From the NCBI GenBank assembly GCA_022843605.1, contig JALHNI010000039.1, positions 1-43,312 on the forward strand: a stretch of 43,312 nt of DNA, read 5' to 3'. The translations under genes were made by a program, and so were the position numbers. The DNA is from Bryobacter sp. (GTDB taxonomy: Bacteria > Acidobacteriota > Terriglobia > Bryobacterales > Bryobacteraceae). The notes beneath the pieces were generated by a model that saw only the letters and a list, made by a program, of their open reading frames with translations, was not told the origin of the DNA and searched no databases. Each line of letters starts with the position of its first letter. The stretch's first letter is position 1. Positions 7,282 to 16,337 of this stretch are shown piece by piece.

Positions 7282-8955
7282 TTAGCGTCGGCCAAATCGC
7301 CGCCGTAGTGGACCCGAAATAGCCGCTACCGCTAACTCAAGTTCATCGATTCGCAACATTCGGCACGCCCCGTAAAACACGAGGGCTCCCAAAGGAATTG
7401 ACACCGCCAGGTCCGTCAGGTAGGCGACCTTCGTTGTTCCCAGCCACAACAGCACGACGTGACTGCTACCCGCCACCGCTGCGCCCATCACCATCGAAGC
7501 GGCCAGAATCCGCAACGTACTCGTCAGCAAATTGCGTCCGTAAATGCCGCCCATCTTGTGCCTCAGCACCAGGAACTGCACCAGGAAACCGAACAGGGCC
7601 ACCAAGGACGTCGACATCGCCAGGGCGGCGTGGCCAAAGCCCGGTTGCTGCACCAGTATCGACACGGCCACGAAATTGATCGCGATGCTGGAGAGGCTCA
7701 CCAACATCGGGGTCCGCGAGTCACCGAGGGCGTAGAAGGCGGGCGTGAGAATCTTCAGCGCCGAATAGCCTGCGAGGCCAATGGCGAAGTAGGAGAGCGC
7801 GATGCCGGCTTGCCGTGTGTCGTAGGCGTCGAAGCTGCCGCCCTGATAGATCGAGCCGATCATGCTTTCGCCCAGCAGGGTTAAGCCCACTGACGACGGA
7901 ATCGTCAAGAGAAACACCATCCCGACAGACCTCGACAGTGTGCGCCGCAGATCGTCTCGATCCGTCGCGATGGCGTGCCGGCTGATGGTGGGCAGGGTCG
8001 CCGACGCGATGGCCACGCCGAATAAGCCCAGCGGCAGTTGCATGAACCGGAAGGCGTAGCTCAACCAACTCACCGGACCGTCGGCGCCGCGCAACGGATC
8101 GTGGATCGACGAAGCGAAGTTCGTGTTCACCATCACGTTGATCTGCACGGCGGCATTGCCCAAAATCGCCGGACCCATCAGCGCCATGATGCGCCGCACG
8201 CCGGGATCGGTGAAATCGAGTTCCGGCCGGAACCGGTAACCCGCGCGGTAAAGGCTCGGCACCTGCCATGCCAGTTGCAGGCAGCCGCCGAACACCACGC
8301 CCCAGGCCATGCCTTCAATGCGCGAGATGCCGATCCAGTCGCCCAGCCAGATGCCCAGCACCAGTCCGCCGCCCACCGAGCCCAGGTTGAAGAGCGTGGA
8401 CGACAGCGCCGGTACCGCGAACTGGCCTAGAGCATTCAGCACGCCCATTGCCTGCGCCGCCAGCGCCACTACCAGCAGAAAAGGGAACATGATGCGCGTG
8501 AGGCGCACGGCCAACTCGTGTTTTCCGCCCACGTCGCGGAAGCCACCGGCCAGGGCATCGACCATCGGCGATGCAAAGACCATACCGGTGATGACGAGGA
8601 CGCCGACCACGAGGAAGAGCGTGGTCGCCACTAGGTTCACCAGCCGCATGGCCGATTCACGCGTATCTTGGGCGAGCCGTTGAGTAAAGACTGGGACGAA
8701 GGCGCTCGATAGGGCGCCTTCCGCGAAGAGGTCGCGGGTCAGGTTGGGGATGCGGAAGCCGAGCGTGAAGGCGTCGTAAGCCATCGACGCGCCGAAGAAG
8801 CGCGCCATCAGAATTTCCCGGACCAGCCCCGTGATGCGGCTCAAGAATACCGCGATGGACGTGGCCCCTGCCGAGCGGAACATGCTTTCGGCGGCGTGTG
8901 CACCGGGCTTGGAATCAGTTGGCTGCACAGGACTGGGAGGAAGCGTTGGCTTCAA
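7282..8955 (-). CDS. murJ: Lipid II flippase MurJ (MviN family)
   Basis: The 557-residue polytopic membrane protein carries MurJ landmarks: SAGATSIAVFLSRITGLVREILMARFFG near the N-terminus, then FRIPNLTRDLFAEGALSSAFVPVFTQ, then QLPLGLFGVAIASATLPTISRH, then FYALGDSRTPMLVS. It flips lipid-linked peptidoglycan precursor across the inner membrane. The N-terminus is the TTG at 8955, which overlaps the TGA of the upstream peptidase gene; AAGGA lies 5 nt before it, so translational coupling is likely. An ATG 23 codons in (MFRSAG) is the alternative start. The shared transcript with a dipeptidase is unusual but does not affect the call. Confidence 0.93.
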   Translation of the reverse strand: MKPTLPPSPVQPTDSKPGAHAAESMFRSAGATSIAVFLSRITGLVREILMARFFGASMAYDAFTLGFRIPNLTRDLFAEGALSSAFVPVFTQRLAQDTRESAMRLVNLVATTLFLVVGVLVITGMVFASPMVDALAGGFRDVGGKHELAVRLTRIMFPFLLVVALAAQAMGVLNALGQFAVPALSSTLFNLGSVGGGLVLGIWLGDWIGISRIEGMAWGVVFGGCLQLAWQVPSLYRAGYRFRPELDFTDPGVRRIMALMGPAILGNAAVQINVMVNTNFASSIHDPLRGADGPVSWLSYAFRFMQLPLGLFGVAIASATLPTISRHAIATDRDDLRRTLSRSVGMVFLLTIPSSVGLTLLGESMIGSIYQGGSFDAYDTRQAGIALSYFAIGLAGYSALKILTPAFYALGDSRTPMLVSLSSIAINFVAVSILVQQPGFGHAALAMSTSLVALFGFLVQFLVLRHKMGGIYGRNLLTSTLRILAASMVMGAAVAGSSHVVLLWLGTTKVAYLTDLAVSIPLGALVFYGACRMLRIDELELAVAAISGPLRRRFGRR

Positions 8956-10331
8956 CTCGGTCCTTTCCCGTACTGTTCCAGGAACAGTGCCACGATCTGA
9001 ATTCCCAGGTAGTAGTTGGCAATACAGAACTTCTCGTTGGGCGAGTGAAGTCCGTCGTCCGGAAAGCCCAGGCCCATCAGAATGGTCGGGATGCCCAGGT
9101 GCTGGTTGAAGTCGCCGACGATCGGAATGGACCCGCCGGAGCGGGTGAAGACCGTGGGGCGTCCCATCATCGTCTCAAAGGCTTCCGCCGCCACACGGAT
9201 GGCGGGATGATCGGGATTCACCATCAGCCCCGGACTGGCGCTGAGTACATTCACCTGCGTGGTGATGCCGCGCGGCGTGGCGGCGGCGACGGCCGCTTTG
9301 AAGGCGGCCACGATCTTTTCGGGATCCTGATGCGGCACCAGCCGGATGCTCACCTTGGCCGTGGCCGTCGCGGGGATGACGGTTTTGGCTCCGGCTCCGG
9401 TGAAGCCGCCGGCGATGCCGTGCACTTCGAGCGTCGGCCGGGCCCAAGTGCGTTCGAAGACGCTGAAGCCCGGTTCGCCGGTGAGCGCGGTGGAGCCCAC
9501 TTCCTTGCTGAGCATCTCGCTCGCGGAGAAGGGAAGCTGTTTCCAACTGGCCAGCTCCGCTTCGGCCGGCGGTGTGACGTCGTCGTAAAGTCCGGGCACT
9601 TGAATGACGCCGTCGGCATCCTTCAGCTTGCTCAGCAATTCCACCAGGCCGAAGACCGCGTTCGGCGCCGCTCCGCCGTACAGGCCGGAGTGCAAGTCGC
9701 GCGCCGGGCCTTTGGCCTCCACTTCCATGTAAATCAGGCCGCGGAGCCCGATGCACAGCGTTGGCATGCCCTCGGCGTAGAGCGCCGTATCGGATACGAG
9801 AGCCACGTCGGCCTTGAGCTTGGCCTGATTCTCCGGGACATACTTGGCGATCGACTTGCCGCCGATCTCTTCTTCGCCTTCGATCAGAAACTTTACGTTG
9901 ACCGGCAACTTGCCGTGCACGGCGAACAAGGCTTCAATCGCCTTGATGTGCATGTACATTTGGCCTTTGTCGTCGACGGCGCCGCGCGCATAGAGATTGC
10001 CGTCCCGTTCAGTGGGTTCGAAGGGCGGGGTCACCCAAAGCTCCAGCGGGTCAGGCGGCTGAACGTCGTAGTGGCCGTAGCAGAGGACCGTGGGTTGACC
10101 TGGGGCGTGCAGCCAGTCGGCGTAAACCAACGGATGGCCCGCCGTCGGGATAATCTCCACATGCTCCAGGCCCGCTTTCGTCAGCGCGTCGGCGACAAAC
10201 TGAGCGCAGCGAACCACGTCGCCCTGGTGCTCCGGCAAGGTGGAGACGCTGGGTATGCGGATAAAGTCCTTCAGTTCGTTCAGCAAACGTTCGCGGTGCT
10301 GTTCGACGAAGGCTGTCGTGGCCTGTGACAT
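8952..10331 (-). CDS. M20 family dipeptidase (Zn-dependent)
   Basis: The 459-residue cytosolic enzyme has the M20 metal centre: His87 and Asp89 in YGHYDVQPP, bridging Asp120 in GAVDDKGQ, the Glu cluster EGEEEIGG (151-158), and late His/Glu in GLHSPNEKF. The inserted dimerisation domain carries LRGLIYMEVEAKGPARDLHSGLYGG. The pattern matches the carnosinase-like/PepV-type branch that cleaves dipeptides or N-terminal residues; exact specificity is not visible. The start is the ATG at 10331, with TACACT (10344-10339) ending 7 nt upstream, so the mRNA may be leaderless. It overlaps murJ by a few bases at the 3' end. Confidence 0.93.
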   Translation of the reverse strand: MSQATTAFVEQHRERLLNELKDFIRIPSVSTLPEHQGDVVRCAQFVADALTKAGLEHVEIIPTAGHPLVYADWLHAPGQPTVLCYGHYDVQPPDPLELWVTPPFEPTERDGNLYARGAVDDKGQMYMHIKAIEALFAVHGKLPVNVKFLIEGEEEIGGKSIAKYVPENQAKLKADVALVSDTALYAEGMPTLCIGLRGLIYMEVEAKGPARDLHSGLYGGAAPNAVFGLVELLSKLKDADGVIQVPGLYDDVTPPAEAELASWKQLPFSASEMLSKEVGSTALTGEPGFSVFERTWARPTLEVHGIAGGFTGAGAKTVIPATATAKVSIRLVPHQDPEKIVAAFKAAVAAATPRGITTQVNVLSASPGLMVNPDHPAIRVAAEAFETMMGRPTVFTRSGGSIPIVGDFNQHLGIPTILMGLGFPDDGLHSPNEKFCIANYYLGIQIVALFLEQYGKGPS

Positions 10332-10338
10332 AGCCTTT

Positions 10339-10362
10339 AGTGTAGCGGGAGGCGCTTATACT
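10339..10362. promoter_or_regulatory. Divergent leaderless-type promoters
   Basis: On the minus strand TACACT (10344-10339) ends 7 nt before the M20 ATG (10331). On the plus strand TATACT (10357-10362) ends 6 nt before the FKBP-DinB ATG (10369). Both spacings put the start codon at or next to the expected +1. No Shine-Dalgarno is at normal distance for the plus gene. Confidence 0.6.
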
Positions 10363-10368
10363 TTCGTC

Positions 10369-11262
10369 ATGGTGGCTCGATTTCTTCTCCAACTGGCGGC
10401 CCTGCCGCTGATGGCCCAAATGCCCGCGGTGGAGGGTGCCGCGGTGACGCAGTTGTCGATGCGCTACGTCGAAATCCAGCTCGGCGCGGGCGCCCCGGCC
10501 GAACCGGGTCAGGAATACACGGTGCACTACACCGGCTGGCTGACGGACGGCAAGAAGTTCGACTCTTCGGTCGACCGCCAGGAACCGTTCAAGTTCGTGC
10601 AAGGCCGCCGTTTAGTGATTGGCGGTTGGGAAGCCGGTTTCGAAGGCATGCGCGTCGGCGGCAAACGGCGGCTGTTTGTGCCCTATCAGATGGCCTACGG
10701 CGAAAAGGGCCGGGGTCCGATTCCTCCCAAGGCGGAGCTGATTTTCGACGTGGAACTGCTGGGCGTTCGCGCTGTGCCGGAGGTGCTGGCCGCCGCTGAC
10801 CTGCTCGCTCCGCTGAACGAATTGGAGAAGAAGGTACTCGGCTTGGCTGATCTGCTGCCTGAGGAGAAGTACAGTTGGCGCCCGCAACCCGGCATGCGTT
10901 CCTGGGGCGAACTGCTCCTCCATGTCGCCAGTGCGAATCAAATGCTGTTGAGCATCTCCCGGGGGGAACTTGCCGGGCCGGCACTCGAAAACCAGATTGC
11001 GGCAAACGCAGCGAAGGAAACGACGCCTTCTTCGAAGGCGTCAATCCGGGAGCGTCTGGTGGCCAGCTTTTCCGCCGCGCGCAAGGAACTGGAGGCTGCG
11101 CGTGCCGGCACCTTAGCGCGCGAAGTAGCTTTCTTTGGCCAGCCGTCGACTCAGCGCGGGGTACTGGCCCGCCTCGATGTGCACGCCGCGGAGCATCTCG
11201 GTCAGGCGATCGTCTATGCGCGGCTTTGCGGAATTCGACCGCCCTGGTCGGGCGGGCAGTAA
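10369..11262 (+). CDS. Secreted FKBP-type peptidyl-prolyl isomerase fused to a DinB-like domain
   Basis: This 297-residue protein joins two domains. After a signal-like N-terminus (MVARFLLQLAALPLMAQ), residues about 30-135 form an FKBP domain (YTVHYTGWLTDGKKFDSS, FVQGRRLVIGGWEAGFEGMRVGGKRRL, AYGEKGRGPIPPKAELIFDVELL). Residues about 145-297 match a DinB four-helix bundle (EEKYSWRPQPGMRSWGELLLHVASAN; DVHAAEHLGQAIVYARLCGIRPPWS), with His residues placed like the family's metal ligands. FKBP domains isomerise X-Pro bonds; DinB/DUF664-type domains include thiol transferases and uncharacterised metalloproteins. Earlier in-frame codons back to 10240 overlap the M20 gene and add no homology. TATACT ends 6 nt before the chosen ATG. 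The combined function is unknown. Confidence 0.85.
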   Translation: MVARFLLQLAALPLMAQMPAVEGAAVTQLSMRYVEIQLGAGAPAEPGQEYTVHYTGWLTDGKKFDSSVDRQEPFKFVQGRRLVIGGWEAGFEGMRVGGKRRLFVPYQMAYGEKGRGPIPPKAELIFDVELLGVRAVPEVLAAADLLAPLNELEKKVLGLADLLPEEKYSWRPQPGMRSWGELLLHVASANQMLLSISRGELAGPALENQIAANAAKETTPSSKASIRERLVASFSAARKELEAARAGTLAREVAFFGQPSTQRGVLARLDVHAAEHLGQAIVYARLCGIRPPWSGGQ

Positions 11263-11288
11263 GAGTCGCATACAATCGGGAACGAATC

Positions 11289-12605
11289 ATGGGGATTGAC
11301 CTGATGTTGCGCGGCCGTTCGCGCCCCGGCTGGATCAGCCGGGGGCGCGTTGAACTGCCGGTACTTGAAAAATGGCTGCGCCAGGAATGCGCAGCCGAAA
11401 TTGAAGCGCTCGATCTTGACGCCAACCGCGATGGGGAGCCCCGTTTGCTGGCTTGGCTGCATCCGGCGGCCGAGAGTGTCGAGATCGTCGCGTTGCCCGA
11501 CGGCGAAGTGGAGATCTCCGCCCGCACGACACCGGCCGGCCCCGGCTATCACTTCTACATCACTCGTCTGCTGAAGAAGCTTGGTGAGGAGCACCGCATC
11601 GACTGGCTGCCGCCCTCAGAAGAAGAAGACGCCGAGGCCAGCTATGACGACACCGGGTTCTTCTTCGGCGCCGGCGCCGGGGAGGTTTACCTGCAGATGG
11701 ACCGCTGGCTGGCCACCATTGCCCAACTGATCCTCGAACGCGCTGACGACGGCGACCGTTCCTTCTCGCTGGGGATGCCGCTGCAAACCGGCTTTACCCA
11801 ACTCGACTTCGCCAATACGCCCATGGGGCCGCGTTCCCGCGAGTGGATCACGCAGGTGGCGGCCGACATTCTGGAGGGTGATTCAAGATCGGCCTCAGCC
11901 TTCTTTCCTTGGCCCCGCGAAGGTCAGGACGCTGATTACTGGTTCCGCCGCGCAATGGTGCTGATCTGGACCCAGGCGGCCTGGCGCCCCGCCACCGATG
12001 TCCGTGAACGGCTAATCATCACCCGGATTGACCAAGCCATGGAACGCGCGTTGGCGTTGGACCCCACGCTCGACTATCCCTGGCGGGAATGGCTGGAACT
12101 GCGCCGTTTTGCGGGCATCCGGAATCATCTGGATGCCCACCTCCTCGGTGAGGCGCAACAGGTTCCGCCGGACCGGCCTCGCCTCGGCTATCGCCGTCAT
12201 GAAGTTATTCACCGCCTATTGGCCGGTTGGTCCATCCGGCTGCCGGGTGAGTTTCTGGTGCGGGCGGACGACGAATCCTGGCGTGCTCACGACGGAGAGA
12301 GAACGGTGAATCTCTCTCTCTTCCGCAGTGCCGACGATGCTGGGTCGGCGGGAAATCAAGCCTTTGCTTTTCAGGGTTCCGAAATCCCTTGGACTTACGT
12401 GGAAGAGACACCGGCGATGTCCTCGCGGGCTTACCTGCGGGAGCCCACTTCCCACGACGACCACTTCCACCTGCACGGCCTCGCGGCTGTCACTGGGCAG
12501 TTTGCCACGCTTACCATCTCCTACACCAACGCCGCACACTCCGATTGGGCGCTGGCCACTTGGCGTTCCCTCCGTTACCTGCCTTCCCCCAGCGAAGAGA
12601 TTTAG
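11289..12605 (+). CDS. Uncharacterised 438-residue protein
   Basis: I do not recognise this protein. It starts MGIDLMLRGRSRPGWISRGR, has no signal peptide or membrane segment, and is rich in Trp and acidic residues. Around residues 75-100 is a GPGYHFYITRLLKKLGEEH motif, followed by an acidic linker (PPSEEEDAEASYDDTG) and a YWFRRAMVLIWTQAAWRP helix near 220. The C-terminal part is beta-rich (NLSLFRSADDAGSAGNQAFAF, LATWRSLRYLP). Coding potential is supported by length and codon pattern. The ATG at 11289 follows TACAAT (11271-11276) by 12 nt; upstream in-frame codons overlap the FKBP-DinB gene. The permease gene begins about 56 nt downstream. Confidence 0.75.
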   Translation: MGIDLMLRGRSRPGWISRGRVELPVLEKWLRQECAAEIEALDLDANRDGEPRLLAWLHPAAESVEIVALPDGEVEISARTTPAGPGYHFYITRLLKKLGEEHRIDWLPPSEEEDAEASYDDTGFFFGAGAGEVYLQMDRWLATIAQLILERADDGDRSFSLGMPLQTGFTQLDFANTPMGPRSREWITQVAADILEGDSRSASAFFPWPREGQDADYWFRRAMVLIWTQAAWRPATDVRERLIITRIDQAMERALALDPTLDYPWREWLELRRFAGIRNHLDAHLLGEAQQVPPDRPRLGYRRHEVIHRLLAGWSIRLPGEFLVRADDESWRAHDGERTVNLSLFRSADDAGSAGNQAFAFQGSEIPWTYVEETPAMSSRAYLREPTSHDDHFHLHGLAAVTGQFATLTISYTNAAHSDWALATWRSLRYLPSPSEEI

Positions 12606-12661
12606 ACGGGGAAGCGCCTGGCGGGCGTGACGTTTTTGCGTCCGGCAACGTCCATCGTCCA

Positions 12662-15088
12662 ATGATCCGAATCCTCTGGCAGGAAGCTGGCCACTGTGTC
12701 CGGCAACTGACGCAAAGCCGGGCCTTTACGCTGCCGGCGGTGATTGGCCTGGCGCTCGGGATTGGCGCGACGACGACGATCTTCAGCGTCTATCACGCCC
12801 TGCTAATGGGCTCGATGGGCTTCGAGGATGTTGGCCGTTTGGTGTCGCTCTGGCCCACTGACGCACAGCACGGCCAGCAGCACGTCGAAGTCTGTTATGC
12901 CGATTTGCGGGAGTGGCGGAGCCGGGCGTCGTTGTTGTCGGAAGTCGCCCTCGCATCCTCGGTGAATCTGGATTTCGCGATTACCGGTAGCGGTGAGCCG
13001 CAGCAGGTGGAGTCCACCACGGTGACCGGCAACTTCTTTCGTCTGCTGGGAGCGAAACCGGCGGTGGGGCGGTTGTTGCGGGATGAGGACGACCTGCCCC
13101 ATGCCACGCCGCGGGTGGTGATCAGCCATCGCCTTTGGCGGACTCGCTTTGGCGGCGAACCCGGGGTGGTGGGCACCCAATTGCGCAGCGGAACGGACAG
13201 TTTCACCATTGTGGGCGTGGCCGCGCCTGAGTTCGACTTTCCGCGTGACGTGGACCTTTGGCTGCCCTTGCGGGCGGCGTGGCCCACCGTAGAGCAGCAG
13301 GCTCGGGTGCGGGTGTTCCGCGCGGTGGGGCGAATGGGGCCGGGGGCGGAACTGAGCGCATTGCAGGCGCAACTGAACGTGGTGGCGCGGCAGATGGCAG
13401 AGGCGGCTCCCGCCGAAGGCAAGGATCTTGGACTCGTGGCTAGGCCGATGCTCGATGAGATCTACGGGAACGCTCGCACCGCGTTGCGGATGATTGGGGC
13501 CGCGGTGCTGCTGGTGCTGCTGATCGCTTGCGCGAACGCGGCGAATCTGTTGCTGGCCAGGGCGACCTTGCGGAGCCGAGAACTGGCGGTGCGGGCGGCG
13601 CTGGGCGCCGGGCGGGCGCGCCTGCTGCGTCTGCTGCTGATGGATGGCGTGATTCTGGCGCTGCTCGCCGGCCTCGCCGGCTTGCTGCTGGCGAAGCTCG
13701 GCGTGTTGGTGGTCGGCCGGCTGGCCCCGGCGGATGTGCCGCGCATGAATCAGATTGCCTTGGATGCGCCGGTGTTGCTGTTTGGCTTGTCGCTCAGCCT
13801 GGGCACCGTACTGGTGTTTGCGTTGGCTCCGGCCTGGTTCGCCTCCGGGCGCGATCCGCGCGAGGCATTTCTGCCTTCAGGAAGCAGGTTGTCGGCTGGC
13901 CGTTCCTCGTCGAGGCTGCGGGGCGGGCTGATCGTGCTGGAGGTCGCACTCTCGGCGGTGCTGCTGGTGGGCGCGGGCCTACTGATGCGCAGTTTCGCGG
14001 AGATCTCCCGGCTGGATCCGGGCTTCGATCCCAGCCGCGTGCTGACGTTTCGGGTGACCCTGGCGAAGCCGGACCAGGAGTCGCGCCGTGCGTTCTACTC
14101 GCAACTGTTGGGACGGTTGCGGGCGTTGCCCGGTGTGGAGTCCGCAGGCGCGGTGCTGTTGCGGCCGCTTTCCGGTAACGTCGGTTGGGACACGGTCTAC
14201 ACCGTGGAAGGTCAATCGCCGGAGAAGCAACTGCGGAACTCCAACGCCAACTACGAGGCCGTGAGCCCGGACTATTTCCGGACGATGGGCATCCGCTTGA
14301 TTGGCGGCCGTGACTTTAGCGGTGCGGACGTCCACACCGCGGCGGGCGTCGTGATCGTCAATGAGAGCACCGCCCGCCGGCACTGGCCGCATCAGCCGGC
14401 GCTGGGCCAGCATGTCCGGCTGGGGCGCGGTCCCAACCAGCCCTGGCTGACGGTGGTGGGCGTGGTGAACGACGTGCGCTACCGGGAGTGGGAAGCGGTG
14501 CGTCCGGACTTCTATATCCCGTATACCCAGCGCGCTCAGCATCGCAGCGACTTCGTATTGCGTACGCAGGGTGACCCAGCCTTGCTGGTCGCCGCAGTAC
14601 GCCGCGAGGTGCTGGAGTTGGACAAGGATCAGCCGATTAGCAACGTCACGACGATGGAGGCGCTGGTGGACCAGGCATTGGCCCGGTCGCGCTTCAACGG
14701 CACGGTGTTGAGCTGTTTGGCGGTTTGCGCTCTGGTGCTCGTGCTGATCGGCTTGTATGGCGTGCTCTCGTACACGATGGCTCAGCGCCGCGAGGAACTC
14801 GGGATTCGCCTGGCTGTTGGGGCTAGCCCCGGCCAGATGGTGCGCATGGTGCTGATGGGCGGTCTAAGATTGACCCTGATCGGAGTCGTGGTTGGGAGTG
14901 TCTCGGCGTGGGCGCTCAGCCGGCTCTATGCCAGTTTGTTGTTCAGCGTCAGTCCCGCGGACCCGGCGGTCTACGCGAGTGCGGCACTTGGGCTGGTGGC
15001 AGCGGCGATGGTGGCTTGCGCGGTTCCGGCTCTGCGGGCAGCCCGGCTCGATCCGCTGCAAACGCTGCGAGGTGGCCAGGGCGGTTGA
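12662..15088 (+). CDS. ABC-type permease of the acidobacterial duplicated orphan permease (ADOP) type
   Basis: The 808-residue membrane protein has two MacB/FtsX units: a first transmembrane helix (TLPAVIGLALGIGATTTIFSVYHALL, about 20-45), a periplasmic MacB core, an FtsX helical cluster about 280-420 (AAVLLVLLIACANAANLLLARATLRSRELAVRAALGAGRARLL), a second periplasmic core about 440-670, and a C-terminal FtsX cluster (YGVLSYTMAQRREELGIRLAVGASPGQMVRMVL). Both clusters carry the LAVRAALGA/LGIRLAVGA coupling motif. No ATPase gene is adjacent, which fits the orphan type known to be multiplied in acidobacteria. The substrate is unknown; MacB relatives drive efflux or lipoprotein handling. The ATG at 12662 gives the typical IRILWQEAGHCVRQL start. 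Confidence 0.92.
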   Translation: MIRILWQEAGHCVRQLTQSRAFTLPAVIGLALGIGATTTIFSVYHALLMGSMGFEDVGRLVSLWPTDAQHGQQHVEVCYADLREWRSRASLLSEVALASSVNLDFAITGSGEPQQVESTTVTGNFFRLLGAKPAVGRLLRDEDDLPHATPRVVISHRLWRTRFGGEPGVVGTQLRSGTDSFTIVGVAAPEFDFPRDVDLWLPLRAAWPTVEQQARVRVFRAVGRMGPGAELSALQAQLNVVARQMAEAAPAEGKDLGLVARPMLDEIYGNARTALRMIGAAVLLVLLIACANAANLLLARATLRSRELAVRAALGAGRARLLRLLLMDGVILALLAGLAGLLLAKLGVLVVGRLAPADVPRMNQIALDAPVLLFGLSLSLGTVLVFALAPAWFASGRDPREAFLPSGSRLSAGRSSSRLRGGLIVLEVALSAVLLVGAGLLMRSFAEISRLDPGFDPSRVLTFRVTLAKPDQESRRAFYSQLLGRLRALPGVESAGAVLLRPLSGNVGWDTVYTVEGQSPEKQLRNSNANYEAVSPDYFRTMGIRLIGGRDFSGADVHTAAGVVIVNESTARRHWPHQPALGQHVRLGRGPNQPWLTVVGVVNDVRYREWEAVRPDFYIPYTQRAQHRSDFVLRTQGDPALLVAAVRREVLELDKDQPISNVTTMEALVDQALARSRFNGTVLSCLAVCALVLVLIGLYGVLSYTMAQRREELGIRLAVGASPGQMVRMVLMGGLRLTLIGVVVGSVSAWALSRLYASLLFSVSPADPAVYASAALGLVAAAMVACAVPALRAARLDPLQTLRGGQGG

Positions 15089-15151
15089 GATAAGATCGGG
15101 GGTGATTTCGGCGAGTGTTTTCGTCGCCGCCGGGTCCCAAAGGAGTTTTTC

Positions 15152-16288
15152 ATGTTGCGTCTGCTGAGTCTTGCGGCCTTGATAGGCCTGACGATTGGAC
15201 TTGATCCGGCGATGGGCCAAGCTCCTCCGGCCGCGCCGCCGGTGAACCGCCCGAAGCGTCAACCGCCGCCGACTCGTGACCCGCATACTCCGGGCTATGT
15301 GCAGGCAAAAGAGCTTCCCGATGGCGAGGTGCCGCCGCCAACGGCGGACGGAAATTTCATTATCGGCCCGACCCACAATCCGGCACCGGAAATGACGGTG
15401 CAGGAGGGCGTGCCGCAGGGTACGGTGTACGAATTCAAGATGGAGTCGACCGACAGCAAGATCTATCCCGGGATTGCGCGCGAGCCGGGCACGTTCGGCC
15501 GGCCGGATCCGGCGGACCCCACCAAACTGATCGTTTCGAGTCATCCCGCGCCGTATACGCGCCGGGTGGGTGTCTACGTTCCCAAGCAATATGTACCTGG
15601 AACCGCGGCGCCGTTTATTGTCGGCGCGGATGGCATCGATAAGTCGTTGTTTACGGCGCTCGATAACCTGATCCACCAGAAACGGGTACCGGTGATGATT
15701 GCGATTTCGATCGGCAACGGCAGCGGCGATGCCCAGGGCAGCCAGCGCGGTTTGGAGTACGACACGATGTCTGGTTTGTATGCGGAGTTCGTCGAAAAAG
15801 AAGTGCTGCCGTTGGTTGAGAAGCAATACAACGTGAAACTGACCAAGGACCCCGATGGACGGGCCACGATGGGTGGCAGTTCGGGCGGCTCGGCGGCATT
15901 GATTATGGCGTGGTATCACCCGGAGTGGTATCGCCGGGTGCTGACTTACTCCGGCACTTACGTCTATCAGCAATGGCCCTACAATCCCGAGACCCCGCAT
16001 GGCGCCTGGGAGTTTCACGAGAACCTGATTCCGAAGAGCCCGCGAAAGCCGATCCGGCTGTGGCTGGAGATCAGCGATCGGGACAACCTCAGCACGCGGG
16101 ATGACTATCATGACTGGGTGCTGGCGAATGAGCGGATGGCCAAGGTACTGGCGGAGAAGGGCTACCATTATCAGTTCGTCTTTGCGCGAAATGCCGGGCA
16201 CACGGATCGGGCAGTGAAGCAGCAGACGCTGCCGGCGGCGCTGGAGTATCTGTGGCAGGGATACCCGATTGCCGGGAAAAAGCGGTAG
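15152..16288 (+). CDS. Secreted esterase, enterochelin-esterase-like alpha/beta hydrolase
   Basis: The 378-residue protein has a signal sequence (MLRLLSLAALIGLTIGLDPAMGQ) and a Pro-rich linker (24-45). Its hydrolase core is of the Fes/esterase-D type: strand VGVYVPKQYVPG, VPVMIAISIGNG, the nucleophile elbow ATMGGSSGGSAALIMAWYHP (probably Ser243), LWLEISDRDN, and a likely catalytic His350 in RNAGHTDRA. It should hydrolyse esters or acyl groups in the periplasm or medium; a siderophore role is not supported by neighbours. AAAGGAG at 15138-15144 is a good ribosome binding site for the ATG at 15152. It follows the permease by 63 nt. Confidence 0.9.
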   Translation: MLRLLSLAALIGLTIGLDPAMGQAPPAAPPVNRPKRQPPPTRDPHTPGYVQAKELPDGEVPPPTADGNFIIGPTHNPAPEMTVQEGVPQGTVYEFKMESTDSKIYPGIAREPGTFGRPDPADPTKLIVSSHPAPYTRRVGVYVPKQYVPGTAAPFIVGADGIDKSLFTALDNLIHQKRVPVMIAISIGNGSGDAQGSQRGLEYDTMSGLYAEFVEKEVLPLVEKQYNVKLTKDPDGRATMGGSSGGSAALIMAWYHPEWYRRVLTYSGTYVYQQWPYNPETPHGAWEFHENLIPKSPRKPIRLWLEISDRDNLSTRDDYHDWVLANERMAKVLAEKGYHYQFVFARNAGHTDRAVKQQTLPAALEYLWQGYPIAGKKR

Positions 16289-16337
16289 CGCAACTGGCGT
16301 TACGAAACAAAGCCAATTTTGAGGTTTCGGATTGACA

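Noticed and set aside
8898..10328. A 476-codon plus-strand open frame opposite the M20 dipeptidase
   Set aside because: The minus-strand frame has full M20 motifs; the plus frame has none and no ribosome binding site.
12389..12661. Upstream extension of the permease frame
   Set aside because: It overlaps the end of the preceding gene in another frame and does not resemble a permease N-terminus.
14864..16201. A 445-codon minus-strand frame across the permease end and the esterase
   Set aside because: It lies antisense to two well-supported genes and has no recognisable domain.
15152..16288. Siderophore (enterochelin) esterase function
   Set aside because: Only the fold matches; no siderophore synthesis or uptake gene is present.
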